Assembly: GCA_009784145.1 (NCBI GenBank)
Contig: WRCI01000090.1
Coordinates: 1-6,876, forward strand
Source of the DNA: Methanobrevibacter sp.
GTDB taxonomy: Archaea > Methanobacteriota > Methanobacteria > Methanobacteriales > Methanobacteriaceae
Direction of reading: 5' to 3'
DNA length: 6,876 bases
The notes below the pieces were generated by a model that was given only the letters and a program-made list of their open reading frames with translations, did no database searches and was not told where the DNA came from. Position 1 is the stretch's first letter. The number at the start of each line of letters is the position of its first letter. The position numbers and the translations under genes are program-made. Below, in pieces: positions 1 through 5,848 of this stretch.

Positions 1-109
1 ACTCTTAAATTTTAATTTAACAATTATTTAAAATGACCCCTTTAATAATGAACAATATATTACTTTCAATAGCAGAAAAGCCATGCTTAAAATTGAATAT
101 TTTCACCAC

Positions 110-115
110 AAAAAA
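110..115 (-). terminator. Possible oligo-T terminator after cgi121
   Basis: A run of six T on the minus strand lies about 30 bases after the cgi121 stop codon. Archaeal transcription often ends at oligo-T without a hairpin, so this could end the cgi121 transcript, but a run this short is weak evidence in such AT-rich DNA. The rest of 1-144 shows no gene I can support. The longest minus-strand ATG frame there is about 18 codons and has no Shine-Dalgarno sequence. Confidence 0.25.
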
Positions 116-144
116 TATGGGGCTGTAAAATAATAATTCAAAAA

Positions 145-687
145 TTATAAACTAACAATTAATTCAGAAGTTTTATCAATTAATATATCTTCAATTTCCA
201 TAATAGCTATTTCTTCACTTGAAATATTGTAAATACTTTTTAAAACAGAAATGTTTGGATTAAAAACACTATCATCGTATGAAAAAATATTAGATAATTC
301 ATCAATAAAATAATCTGGACAATTAATTAGAACCACAATTATATCCATTTTGCCTTCTTTTAAACCTAAAATATCTAAAGCTTTTGATATTTGTCTTTGA
401 GCTGAGGTTCTAACACAAATTTCAATACCTAAATCATTAGCTAAATTAGCATTCCTTTTAAAAGCCAATATTCCATGTATAATACCATGAAGAATATGCT
501 TTTTTCCAGCTATAGCTCTAGCATCAATTAACTGAATTATACAACCCTCACAACAATTTGATTTTATTGAATCCACTCTTTTTAAAATATCAGAAATACT
601 ATTAATATTTCCTTTAAATCCAGCTATTTCAATAGTTTCTTCAATTCCAAAATTTTCAAAGAAATCTAAGTTATCTATATTTTCCAA
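145..687 (-). CDS. cgi121: KEOPS complex subunit Cgi121
   Basis: This is a 180-residue protein of the Cgi121/TPRKB family. The family is the KEOPS subunit that contacts the Bud32 kinase and helps recruit tRNA while Kae1 makes t6A at position 37 of ANN-decoding tRNAs in the cytoplasm. The call rests on two family blocks: QLIDARAIAGKKHILHG (residues 52-68) and VRTSAQRQISKALDILGLKEG (from residue 92). Both match my memory of the M. jannaschii homologue, with its KKHVLHA and RASGQRQI motifs. The protein is longer than that homologue, with an extra acidic N-terminus of about 20 residues and a Cys cluster CCEGC at 45-49. The start is TTG. An in-frame TAG lies five codons upstream (700-702), and there is no ATG before the conserved core, so TTG is the only reasonable start. 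Its Shine-Dalgarno is weak (AGGG, 10 bases away). No other KEOPS gene is in the window. Confidence 0.88.
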   Translation of the reverse strand: MENIDNLDFFENFGIEETIEIAGFKGNINSISDILKRVDSIKSNCCEGCIIQLIDARAIAGKKHILHGIIHGILAFKRNANLANDLGIEICVRTSAQRQISKALDILGLKEGKMDIIVVLINCPDYFIDELSNIFSYDDSVFNPNISVLKSIYNISSEEIAIMEIEDILIDKTSELIVSL

Positions 688-1035
688 ATTAACAAAACCC
701 TAAAAATGTATTAAATATTATTATGATAGAAAACAAATCAACTGTCTACAGCTATACTATAACTCCCATTAATTATAATCTTTTCGATTTTGGAATCAAT
801 TCTGTCAACTTAAGGAATGTATTAATTTAATTTTTCTGAATTTAAAATTTCAATTTATTATTAATTAATAAATTAATAATTATTTCACTTAATGCAAGAT
901 TAACGATGGTTTGACAGTCCGAATAAACAAATTGTAGATTTACAGGCTGACAAAATAGACAAGATAGTATGAACCGTGTTGAAATGTTATTCCTGTGTTA
1001 GATAAATGAAAAATTGCTTTATACAAAACTGCAAT
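688..1035. other. Intergenic region with a G+C-richer island
   Basis: These 348 bases between cgi121 and the peptidase gene contain no supportable gene. They hold the shared upstream motif at 736-748, an AT-only inverted repeat (arms 857-866 and 871-880) and a stretch at 891-1000 with about 34% G+C (37 of 110 by my count), far above the other gaps. On the plus strand, 904-972 reads as an open 22-codon frame (RWFDSPNKQIVDLQADKIDKIV) between TAA and TGA, with no start codon. It looks protein-like but is too short to call. An imperfect stem (910-917 with 947-954, one mismatch, 29-base loop) is also present. The island may be a coding remnant or a small RNA; neither is established. Confidence 0.5.
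736..748 (-). promoter_or_regulatory. Shared upstream motif TAGACAGTnnATT, cgi121 copy
   Basis: The minus strand reads TAGACAGTTGATT, 48 bases before the cgi121 TTG start. The same pattern occurs upstream of the peptidase gene and cimA. Here the core also sits in a small inverted repeat, CTGT-CT-ACAG on the plus strand at 742-751. An AT-rich TATA-like stretch follows at about 709-722. I infer a regulator site or promoter element; no known factor is recognised. Confidence 0.45.
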
Positions 1036-1037
1036 TT
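1007..1037 (-). terminator. Weak hairpin plus T-run at the end of the M28 gene
   Basis: On the minus strand AAATTGC (1031-1037, overlapping the stop codon) can pair with GCAATTT (1011-1017) across a 13-base loop. A run of five T's ends at 1009, three of them outside the stem. The segment also contains a near-tandem duplication: TTTATACAAAA begins at 1018 and again at 1035 on the plus strand. The stem is short, so it is only a candidate terminator. Confidence 0.35.
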
Positions 1038-2220
1038 ATACAAAATTTGCATCTAGTTTTTTAATTATTTTTGATATTGTTTTGCTTAATTTTTTCAATA
1101 TTTTTATGTCCACTAAATCCATATTATCTTTTTTTGTATGTGTTATTTTCATTAAATCTGTAAACATACTACTTGCAGTTATTGCAATACAAGGTATATC
1201 CTGAAATAAAAATATCCCATGATCTCCTGAATACCATTGTTCTCCTTCTAATATTTTATTTTTTCCAATAATTTCTTTTTTTTCATCTTCATTAAAATTG
1301 TAAAATGAAAACATATTTTCAGAATCAATATGTCCAACACCATCTAAATTTATTACATATTTTATTTTTAATTTATTTTTTTCCAAATATTTTAAATATG
1401 CCAATTGACCAGATACTTCAGGACTATCTTCTCCATTAAAAGGTACAATTTCTATTGTATGATTAAAATTAGTTGCATTTATTAGTTTCGCTATCTCATA
1501 TAATGTATATACACCCGAAGCATTATCTATTGCACCATCTGTAAAATATTTACTATCCATATGTGCTACAATTAGGATAATTTCTTTTGTTTTTCCTTCT
1601 TTTTTGAAAATAATTTGTTTAGACTTTTTTTGTAAATTTTTTGAATTTATTTCCAAAGAAATATCTTTATTCTCAATTATATCATTTAATGATTTGACAT
1701 AAGCAGTGGGTATTTCAAAATTTACATCTTCAAATATTGGAAATGGATTTAATCCAGATACAGGATCTTGTCCACTAAATGTAATTATTCCTTTTGGATT
1801 TATTTTTTGAATTAATTCATACTTTGTTTTATCTTCATCAGGAAAATAGAAAGGAAAATTTCTTGGAAATAAACTTGCTTTAGTCAATTCATTTTTAAAT
1901 ATTAAAATTCCATTAAATTCATTAATACCATATAATTCAGTTAGTGATGATACATATTTAATTTGGTAATTTCCTTTCAATTCTTTTGAAAATGGACTTG
2001 GAAATATTTCTATTTTTCTATTATTTTGTTCAATAAATGAATAATTTGATTGCCATAATGTACATTTCATTGGTAGTTCAATAATTTTATAATTTAATTG
2101 AGAAAACACATTATTCAATAATGCTATTATATCATCGTTTCCTTTTGAGCCTACTGGTCTTTCAACACATAATTCATTAAAATTTAGCATATGTTCACAT
2201 TTCATGGTTTTCATCTTCAT
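1036..2220 (-). CDS. M28-family zinc metallopeptidase (putative aminopeptidase)
   Basis: This 394-residue protein has a C-terminal M28 peptidase domain (about 205-390) carrying the expected two-metal site. Visible residues are H220 and D222 in VAHMDSK, the bridging D232 in IDNASG, the general base E264 with D265 in FNGEDSPE, D293 in NLDGVGH and H361 in THTKKD. The family releases N-terminal amino acids from peptides; the substrate here is unknown. The N-terminal half (about 12-180) opens with ERPVGSKGN, a motif common near the start of M28 peptidases, and carries a probable PA-like insert. There is no signal peptide or membrane segment, so it is probably cytoplasmic. Where many relatives have Glu-Glu, this one has Glu-Asp; I recall a similar NGED motif in other M28 proteins, so activity is plausible. 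Start choice is open: the ATG at 2220 lies 3 bases from AAGGA, while a second ATG at 2214 lies 9 bases away and may be the true start (392 residues). The gene is probably monocistronic. Confidence 0.85.
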   Translation of the reverse strand: MKMKTMKCEHMLNFNELCVERPVGSKGNDDIIALLNNVFSQLNYKIIELPMKCTLWQSNYSFIEQNNRKIEIFPSPFSKELKGNYQIKYVSSLTELYGINEFNGILIFKNELTKASLFPRNFPFYFPDEDKTKYELIQKINPKGIITFSGQDPVSGLNPFPIFEDVNFEIPTAYVKSLNDIIENKDISLEINSKNLQKKSKQIIFKKEGKTKEIILIVAHMDSKYFTDGAIDNASGVYTLYEIAKLINATNFNHTIEIVPFNGEDSPEVSGQLAYLKYLEKNKLKIKYVINLDGVGHIDSENMFSFYNFNEDEKKEIIGKNKILEGEQWYSGDHGIFLFQDIPCIAITASSMFTDLMKITHTKKDNMDLVDIKILKKLSKTISKIIKKLDANFV

Positions 2221-2223
2221 TAT

Positions 2224-2228
2224 TCCTT
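2224..2228 (-). promoter_or_regulatory. Weak Shine-Dalgarno of the M28 peptidase gene
   Basis: AAGGA on the minus strand precedes a cluster of ATG codons at 2220, 2214 and 2205. Its spacing is 3 bases to the first and 9 to the second. This leaves the exact start undecided by two residues. Confidence 0.45.
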
Positions 2229-2282
2229 AACTCATTATCATGAATTCTTAATACTACAATTTTCAAATATTTTAAGATACCC

Positions 2283-2297
2283 TCTTATATTCTTATG
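2283..2297 (-). promoter_or_regulatory. Candidate TATA box of the M28 peptidase gene
   Basis: The minus strand reads ATAAGAATATAAGAG here, just downstream of the shared TAGACAGT motif. A TATA box centred near 2288 would place transcription start around 2262 and leave a leader of about 40 bases. In such AT-rich DNA this is only a candidate. Confidence 0.3.
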
Positions 2298-2298
2298 T

Positions 2299-2311
2299 AA
2301 TGTACTGTCTA
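2299..2311 (-). promoter_or_regulatory. Shared upstream motif TAGACAGTnnATT, M28 copy
   Basis: The minus strand reads TAGACAGTACATT, 78 bases before the peptidase ATG. It matches the copies at 736-748 and 4130-4142 in all eleven fixed positions and lies just upstream of a TATA-like sequence. Confidence 0.45.
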
Positions 2312-2394
2312 AATTTTACTAATTTTTAGTTTCAATAATAGTAATAATAATATATAAAAAAATAATTGATTAAATACTTTCCAAAATAACCAGC

Positions 2395-2458
2395 ACATAA
2401 TAAAAATCTTATTACATAATAAAAATCTTATTACATAATAAAAATCTTATTACATAAT
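2395..2458. repeat. 19-bp tandem repeat, 3.4 copies
   Basis: The plus-strand unit ACATAATAAAAATCTTATT occurs three times without a mismatch (2395-2413, 2414-2432, 2433-2451), followed by a 7-base partial copy. Each unit contains an inverted pair, AATAA and TTATT, around a 5-base centre. On the minus strand each unit carries a T5 run. The array lies in the 345-base gap (2221-2565) between cimA and the M28 gene; no gene is visible in that gap. It could be tandem protein-binding sites, a staggered terminator for cimA, or neutral slippage. Confidence 0.9.
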
Positions 2459-2513
2459 CTTTATATATAATAATTTTCTATTAAATAATTTTTATATATT
2501 TAGATTTTAAAAT

Positions 2514-2526
2514 AAAAGAAAAAAAA
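2514..2526 (-). terminator. Oligo-T terminator of cimA
   Basis: On the minus strand a run of eight T, then C, then four T begins 39 bases after the cimA stop codon. There is no strong hairpin. Long T-runs of this sort are the usual archaeal intrinsic termination signal. Confidence 0.5.
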
Positions 2527-2565
2527 TATAATATATTCTTGAAAATAATTAAAAGATTAATATTA

Positions 2566-4080
2566 TCAATTATCTTCTAATAATCTATTCACACCACTTA
2601 AATAAGCTTCCACACTTGCATCAATGATATCTGGTTGAGTACTTCTAGCTGAAATAATTTTATCACCCAGTCTTAACTTAACAACAACATCTATAAGTGC
2701 ATCAGTACCTCCAGTTATTGCATCTACATGATATTCTTCAAGTTCTACATCAGCAAAATCAACAATTCCTTTTTTAATAGCCACTATAGCTGCATCCACA
2801 GGACCTAATCCTACCCCTGCTTCTAAAATTTCTTCATCATCAATATTTAATTTTACTGAAGCTGTTGGAATAGCTTTATTTCCAGAAACTATTGTAAACT
2901 CTTCAAGTTTAATTTTTTGATCTCTTTCTAATTCTAATAAATTATCAGCTATAGCTTGAAGATCCACATCAGTAACACATTTACCCATATCCCCAAGTGA
3001 TTTAACTCTTTTAAATATTTCATCACATTCTTCATCAGTAGGTTTAATTCCAAGCTCACTAAGATTATTCCTTAAACCTTTAGTTCCAATATGTTTACCC
3101 ATAACAAATTTACGTTTGTGACCAACAAGTTCTGGAGTGATTGGTTCATAAGTAGCTGCATTTTTTATAACACCATCTGCATGAATTCCTGACTCATGAG
3201 CAAAAGCATTTTCTCCAACAATAGCTTTATTTGCTTGTAAATAAACACCAGTTAACCTAGATACAAGCTTTGAAGTTGAATAAATTTCTTGAATGTTTAT
3301 ATCAGTTTCAAACTCATAGTTATCATCAACAACAGATACATAATCCTTATCTTTTCCATACAATGTATTTAAAGAAACTATGATTTCTTCAAGAGCCGCA
3401 TTTCCCGCTCTCTCACCAATACCATTAACAGTACAATGAAATTCACTTGCTCCACCACGGATTCCACTAAGAGTATTAGCTACAGCTAAACCAAAATCAT
3501 TATGACAATGAACACTTAAAGGAGCTCCAAGAGTAGCTAACTGGGAATAAAAATCATATGATTTTTCAGGAGTTAACATTCCAACAGTATCACATGCACA
3601 AATTCTATTAGCACCAATATCAATACCTTCAGAAAATACTTTCTTTAAAAAGTCCATATCACTTCTTGTAGAATCTTCAGCAGAAAGCTCAACAATTAAA
3701 CCATGATCAAGAGCATATTGACATGCATCCATGGCTTGATTTAAAACTTCTTCTCTTGTTTTATTAAGCTTATGTTCAATATGAAGATCAGATGTAGGAA
3801 CAACAAGATGTACACTGTCAACATCAGTGTCTAAAGCTGCATCAACATCAACTCTAACAGCTCGAGCAAAACTACATATCTCAGCATTTAAACCTGCACT
3901 AGTTATTTTTTTAATAGCTTCTTTCTCACCAGAAGATGTAATAGCAGAGCCAGCTTCAATAATATTAACTCCAATATCATCTAATTTTGTAGCTATTCTT
4001 AACTTTTCACTAGCTGTAAGTGATATTCCTGGAGTTTGTTCTCCATCTCGAAGTGTTGTGTCAAGTACTCTTATTTTCAA
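2566..4080 (-). CDS. cimA: (R)-citramalate synthase
   Basis: This 504-residue enzyme of the 2-isopropylmalate synthase family probably condenses acetyl-CoA with pyruvate to (R)-citramalate, the first step of the threonine-independent route to 2-oxobutanoate and isoleucine. The catalytic TIM-barrel (about 1-265) shows [12 protein letters not shown] at 7-18 (R11, and metal ligand D12), metal ligands H191 and H193 in SVHCHNDFG, and [15 protein letters not shown] at 218-232. A linker with [10 protein letters not shown] (294-303) leads to a C-terminal LeuA-type regulatory dimer domain (about 388-504, with GLGPVDAA and GGTDALID), which normally gives end-product inhibition. CimA is preferred over LeuA because EAGSAITS (42-49), AEICSF and [11 protein letters not shown] match my memory of M. 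jannaschii CimA, including its tail. AksA is unlikely because it lacks the regulatory domain. The start is TTG, six bases after a strong GGAGGG. The linker reads GKHIGTKGL where many relatives have GKHSGR. LeuA remains the main alternative. Confidence 0.82.
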   Translation of the reverse strand: MKIRVLDTTLRDGEQTPGISLTASEKLRIATKLDDIGVNIIEAGSAITSSGEKEAIKKITSAGLNAEICSFARAVRVDVDAALDTDVDSVHLVVPTSDLHIEHKLNKTREEVLNQAMDACQYALDHGLIVELSAEDSTRSDMDFLKKVFSEGIDIGANRICACDTVGMLTPEKSYDFYSQLATLGAPLSVHCHNDFGLAVANTLSGIRGGASEFHCTVNGIGERAGNAALEEIIVSLNTLYGKDKDYVSVVDDNYEFETDINIQEIYSTSKLVSRLTGVYLQANKAIVGENAFAHESGIHADGVIKNAATYEPITPELVGHKRKFVMGKHIGTKGLRNNLSELGIKPTDEECDEIFKRVKSLGDMGKCVTDVDLQAIADNLLELERDQKIKLEEFTIVSGNKAIPTASVKLNIDDEEILEAGVGLGPVDAAIVAIKKGIVDFADVELEEYHVDAITGGTDALIDVVVKLRLGDKIISARSTQPDIIDASVEAYLSGVNRLLEDN

Positions 4081-4086
4081 CCAAAT

Positions 4087-4092
4087 CCCTCC
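4087..4092 (-). promoter_or_regulatory. Strong Shine-Dalgarno that fixes the cimA TTG start
   Basis: GGAGGG on the minus strand lies six bases before TTG at 4080. The nearby ATG at 4092-4094 is out of frame and reaches TGA after five codons, so TTG is the start. Confidence 0.8.
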
Positions 4093-4118
4093 ATATAATA
4101 CATTATTAAATATAATAA

Positions 4119-4130
4119 GAATATAATCTA
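4119..4130 (-). promoter_or_regulatory. Candidate TATA box of cimA
   Basis: The minus strand reads TAGATTATATTC here. A TATA box centred near 4124 would place transcription start about 4097, giving a short leader that still contains the Shine-Dalgarno sequence. The shared TAGACAGT motif abuts it upstream. Confidence 0.4.
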
Positions 4131-4142
4131 ATTAACTGTCTA
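4130..4142 (-). promoter_or_regulatory. Shared upstream motif TAGACAGTnnATT, cimA copy
   Basis: The minus strand reads TAGACAGTTAATT, 49 bases before the cimA TTG, almost the same distance as the copy before cgi121. It adjoins the candidate TATA box, a position typical of an upstream activator site or an extended promoter element. Confidence 0.45.
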
Positions 4143-4160
4143 ATTTAATAAATTATTTAA

Positions 4161-4192
4161 TATTTATTTAAATTATTATTTATTTAAATTAT
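4161..4192. repeat. 16-bp perfect tandem duplication
   Basis: TATTTATTTAAATTAT occurs twice head to tail (4161-4176 and 4177-4192), upstream of the cimA promoter region. It belongs to the 306-base gap 4081-4386, which contains no gene and is almost entirely A+T. Confidence 0.85.
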
Positions 4193-4213
4193 AATAAAAT
4201 ATAAATTTTAAAA

Positions 4214-4239
4214 AATTTTATAGATAAATTTTATAGATA
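4214..4239. repeat. 13-bp perfect tandem duplication
   Basis: AATTTTATAGATA occurs twice head to tail (4214-4226 and 4227-4239) in the cimA-trmG10 gap. Its unit is unrelated to the neighbouring 16-bp and 13-bp arrays. No function is visible. Confidence 0.85.
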
Positions 4240-4313
4240 AAATATAATATTTTAACTTTATTTAACATAATTAATATAATTTTTCAAATATGATGTGATT
4301 TATTTAAAAAATT

Positions 4314-4378
4314 AAGAATAAAATTTAAAAATAAAGTTTAAAAATAAAATTTAAAAATAAAATTTAAAAATAAAAAAA
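4314..4378 (-). terminator. 13-bp oligo-T repeat array after trmG10
   Basis: Five adjacent 13-base units are present. Two central ones are identical (AAAAATAAAATTT on the plus strand, 4340-4365) and the others carry small changes. On the minus strand the array starts just after the trmG10 stop codon, behind a T7 run at 4372-4378, and delivers a T5 run about every 13 bases. This is well suited to staggered oligo-T termination of trmG10. It is also a tandem repeat that could have arisen by slippage. Confidence 0.6.
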
Positions 4379-4386
4379 TTTTTCTA

Positions 4387-5544
4387 TTATTTATTGATTT
4401 TTTTTATAACTGATATAATACGAGTCAAACTTTTATGCATTTTAATTCTATGTCTTTCTAATAATTCAAAGTCAAGATTATCTAAGATTGAATCAAAATC
4501 AAGATAGTGTGGATGAGCTATACATAAATAAGCATTTTCTTTCATATTATAATCAATTGATTCAAGAAATTGGTGAAAAATTTCTCCTTTTTTAGTTCCT
4601 CCAGTAGAAGTTGAAATTCCATAAGGTGGGTCAGTAACAACTGCATCAACCTTTTTATATAGTTTTAATTCTCGAACATCAATATTATAAACTTCATAAT
4701 CACTTTCTTCAATTTCACAGTAATCAAAATTACTGCAATGTTTGAGATTTATTAGTGTTCCATTTTTCATATTCCAATTAATATCACAGCCAATTAGCTT
4801 AGCACCAATCATTCCACCTTCAAGAAGAATTCCTCCTGTTCCACAGAATGGATCTAGAAGCAGTTCTCCTTTTTTAGTGCGAGATAAATTAACCATACAT
4901 CTTGCAAGTTTTGGACTCATAGATCCCGGATAAAAAAAAGGACGTTTGTGAGGTTTAATATCTTGAAAATGTTTTTTATTAAGTTTAAATTTTTCATAAG
5001 CAACAAAAATTTCATCTTTACTAGCAACTACTCTAATAAAAGAATTAGGATTTTTTAGGTTAACTTTAAAATCATTAGTGATTACTGAATTTTTATTATT
5101 TTCATCAATATTATCTTTATCAATATTGTCTTCGTCAATATTATATTTACCATTATTATCTTTATCAATATTGTAAGTTAAAACTAAATGTCCTAATCTT
5201 CTCTCTAAAGCAGGAGTATCAATTTCAACCTTATCAAATCTTTTAATTCTAACTACAAAATCAGAAAATATATAATTATCCCAATTAACAGTTTTAAATT
5301 CATTTTCTAATTTAGATAAATTTGTCCTTAAAACAAGCTCATGTATTTCATGAGTATAAGCTAATCTATTAACTAATGTTTTATAATTTTTATAAAAATC
5401 ATTATTATTTAGTGACTTTACTACAACTAACCCCTCAGTTATGATTTCAATCTTAGAATCTATATTTTCTACTTCTAAAACTGCCTTAAGTTCTGCTAAA
5501 GGTAAAGTATCATGTTCTTGTGATTGAATAAGAATTAATTCCAT
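4387..5544 (-). CDS. trmG10: tRNA (guanine(10)-N2)-dimethyltransferase
   Basis: This is a 385-residue SAM-dependent enzyme of the archaeal Trm-G10/Trm11 family, which makes m2G and m2,2G at position 10 of tRNA. The N-terminal part (about 1-180) is the THUMP-containing tRNA-binding region. It is followed by RPFFYPGSMSPKLARCMVNL (from 201), the SAM-binding motif DPFCGTGG (231-238) with GCDIN (252-256), the amino-methyltransferase motif DPPYG (305-309), and a C-terminal HKSLTRIISV. The start is the ATG at 5544, with AGGAG seven bases upstream. An in-frame TTG at 5568 would add eight residues but lies upstream of that Shine-Dalgarno sequence. An unusual insert of about 28 residues (125-152), rich in Asn, Asp, Ile and Lys and built from NIDKDN-like repeats, separates the THUMP region from the conserved VNLKNPN. 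It probably forms a disordered loop and leaves the catalytic motifs intact. No partner gene is adjacent. Confidence 0.9.
   Translation of the reverse strand: MELILIQSQEHDTLPLAELKAVLEVENIDSKIEIITEGLVVVKSLNNNDFYKNYKTLVNRLAYTHEIHELVLRTNLSKLENEFKTVNWDNYIFSDFVVRIKRFDKVEIDTPALERRLGHLVLTYNIDKDNNGKYNIDEDNIDKDNIDENNKNSVITNDFKVNLKNPNSFIRVVASKDEIFVAYEKFKLNKKHFQDIKPHKRPFFYPGSMSPKLARCMVNLSRTKKGELLLDPFCGTGGILLEGGMIGAKLIGCDINWNMKNGTLINLKHCSNFDYCEIEESDYEVYNIDVRELKLYKKVDAVVTDPPYGISTSTGGTKKGEIFHQFLESIDYNMKENAYLCIAHPHYLDFDSILDNLDFELLERHRIKMHKSLTRIISVIKKINK
5089..5172 (-). repeat. Degenerate repeat inside trmG10
   Basis: This in-frame segment encodes repeated NIDKDN, NIDEDN, NIDKDN and NIDENN hexapeptides. The DNA shows recurring TCAATATT blocks on the plus strand. 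It adds a low-complexity linker to TrmG10 and keeps the reading frame, consistent with in-frame repeat expansion. Confidence 0.75.
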
Positions 5545-5551
5545 TAATAAT

Positions 5552-5556
5552 CTCCT
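5552..5556 (-). promoter_or_regulatory. Shine-Dalgarno that fixes the trmG10 start
   Basis: AGGAG on the minus strand lies seven bases before ATG at 5544. This favours the shorter protein over the upstream TTG. Confidence 0.8.
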
Positions 5557-5595
5557 AAAATTAACCAATTTATTATATACAATATTTTTATGTTT

Positions 5596-5610
5596 ATTTT
5601 TATAATTTTT
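5596..5610 (-). promoter_or_regulatory. Candidate TATA box of trmG10
   Basis: The minus strand reads about AAAAATTATAAAAAT here, 50-65 bases before the start codon. Transcription start would fall near 5578. A second TATA-like stretch at 5571-5582 is too close to leave the Shine-Dalgarno sequence in the transcript. Confidence 0.25.
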
Positions 5611-5626
5611 ATTGTAATTTTAACTG

Positions 5627-5688
5627 TAAATATAATTTATAAGTATAATCCTAATTATAAATATAATTTATAAATATAATTCTAATTA
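5627..5688. repeat. 31-bp tandem duplication
   Basis: Two adjacent 31-base units (5627-5657 and 5658-5688) differ at two positions. Each contains the 12-mer TATAATTTATAA, which also recurs beyond the other side of the neighbouring membrane-protein gene. They lie in the 304-base gap 5545-5848, which has no gene. Confidence 0.9.
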
Positions 5689-5689
5689 T

Positions 5690-5777
5690 AAATCTTATTA
5701 GAATATATAAATTTATTAAAAATATATTAAAATAAATCTTATTAGAATATATAAATTTATTAAAAATATATTAAAAT
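5690..5777. repeat. 44-bp perfect tandem duplication
   Basis: Two identical 44-base units (5690-5733 and 5734-5777) follow the 31-bp duplication directly. Identity over 44 bases points to a recent duplication. The segment lies between the end of the membrane-protein gene and the trmG10 promoter. On the minus strand it carries several T4-T5 runs but no clear terminator. Confidence 0.92.
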
Positions 5778-5848
5778 AAATAAAATAAATTAACAAATAA
5801 ATTAAACAATATTAATAAAATAAATAAGAGTATAATAAAAGAATAAAC

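Noticed and set aside
28..84. Minus-strand 18-codon frame near the left edge
   Set aside because: It is very short, has no Shine-Dalgarno sequence and shows no recognisable similarity.
903..950. Possible C/D-box small RNA (CGATGG near 904, CTGA at 947-950)
   Set aside because: The C box is a poor match to RTGATGA, and no convincing inner C'/D' pair or terminal stem is seen.
2395..2458. CRISPR-like array
   Set aside because: The 19-bp units are directly adjacent with no spacers, and no cas genes are present.
3827..4126. Plus-strand open frame of 99 codons opposite the start of cimA
   Set aside because: It lies antisense to the conserved catalytic barrel of cimA, has no ribosome site and resembles no family.
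4742..4933. Plus-strand open frame of 63 codons opposite trmG10
   Set aside because: It is antisense to the SAM-binding motif region of a conserved gene and is only a mirror of its codon pattern.
5545..5848. Replication origin or insertion-sequence remnant
   Set aside because: The repeats are simple AT-rich tandem duplications. There is no Orc1/Cdc6 gene nearby, no transposase and no terminal inverted repeats with target duplications.
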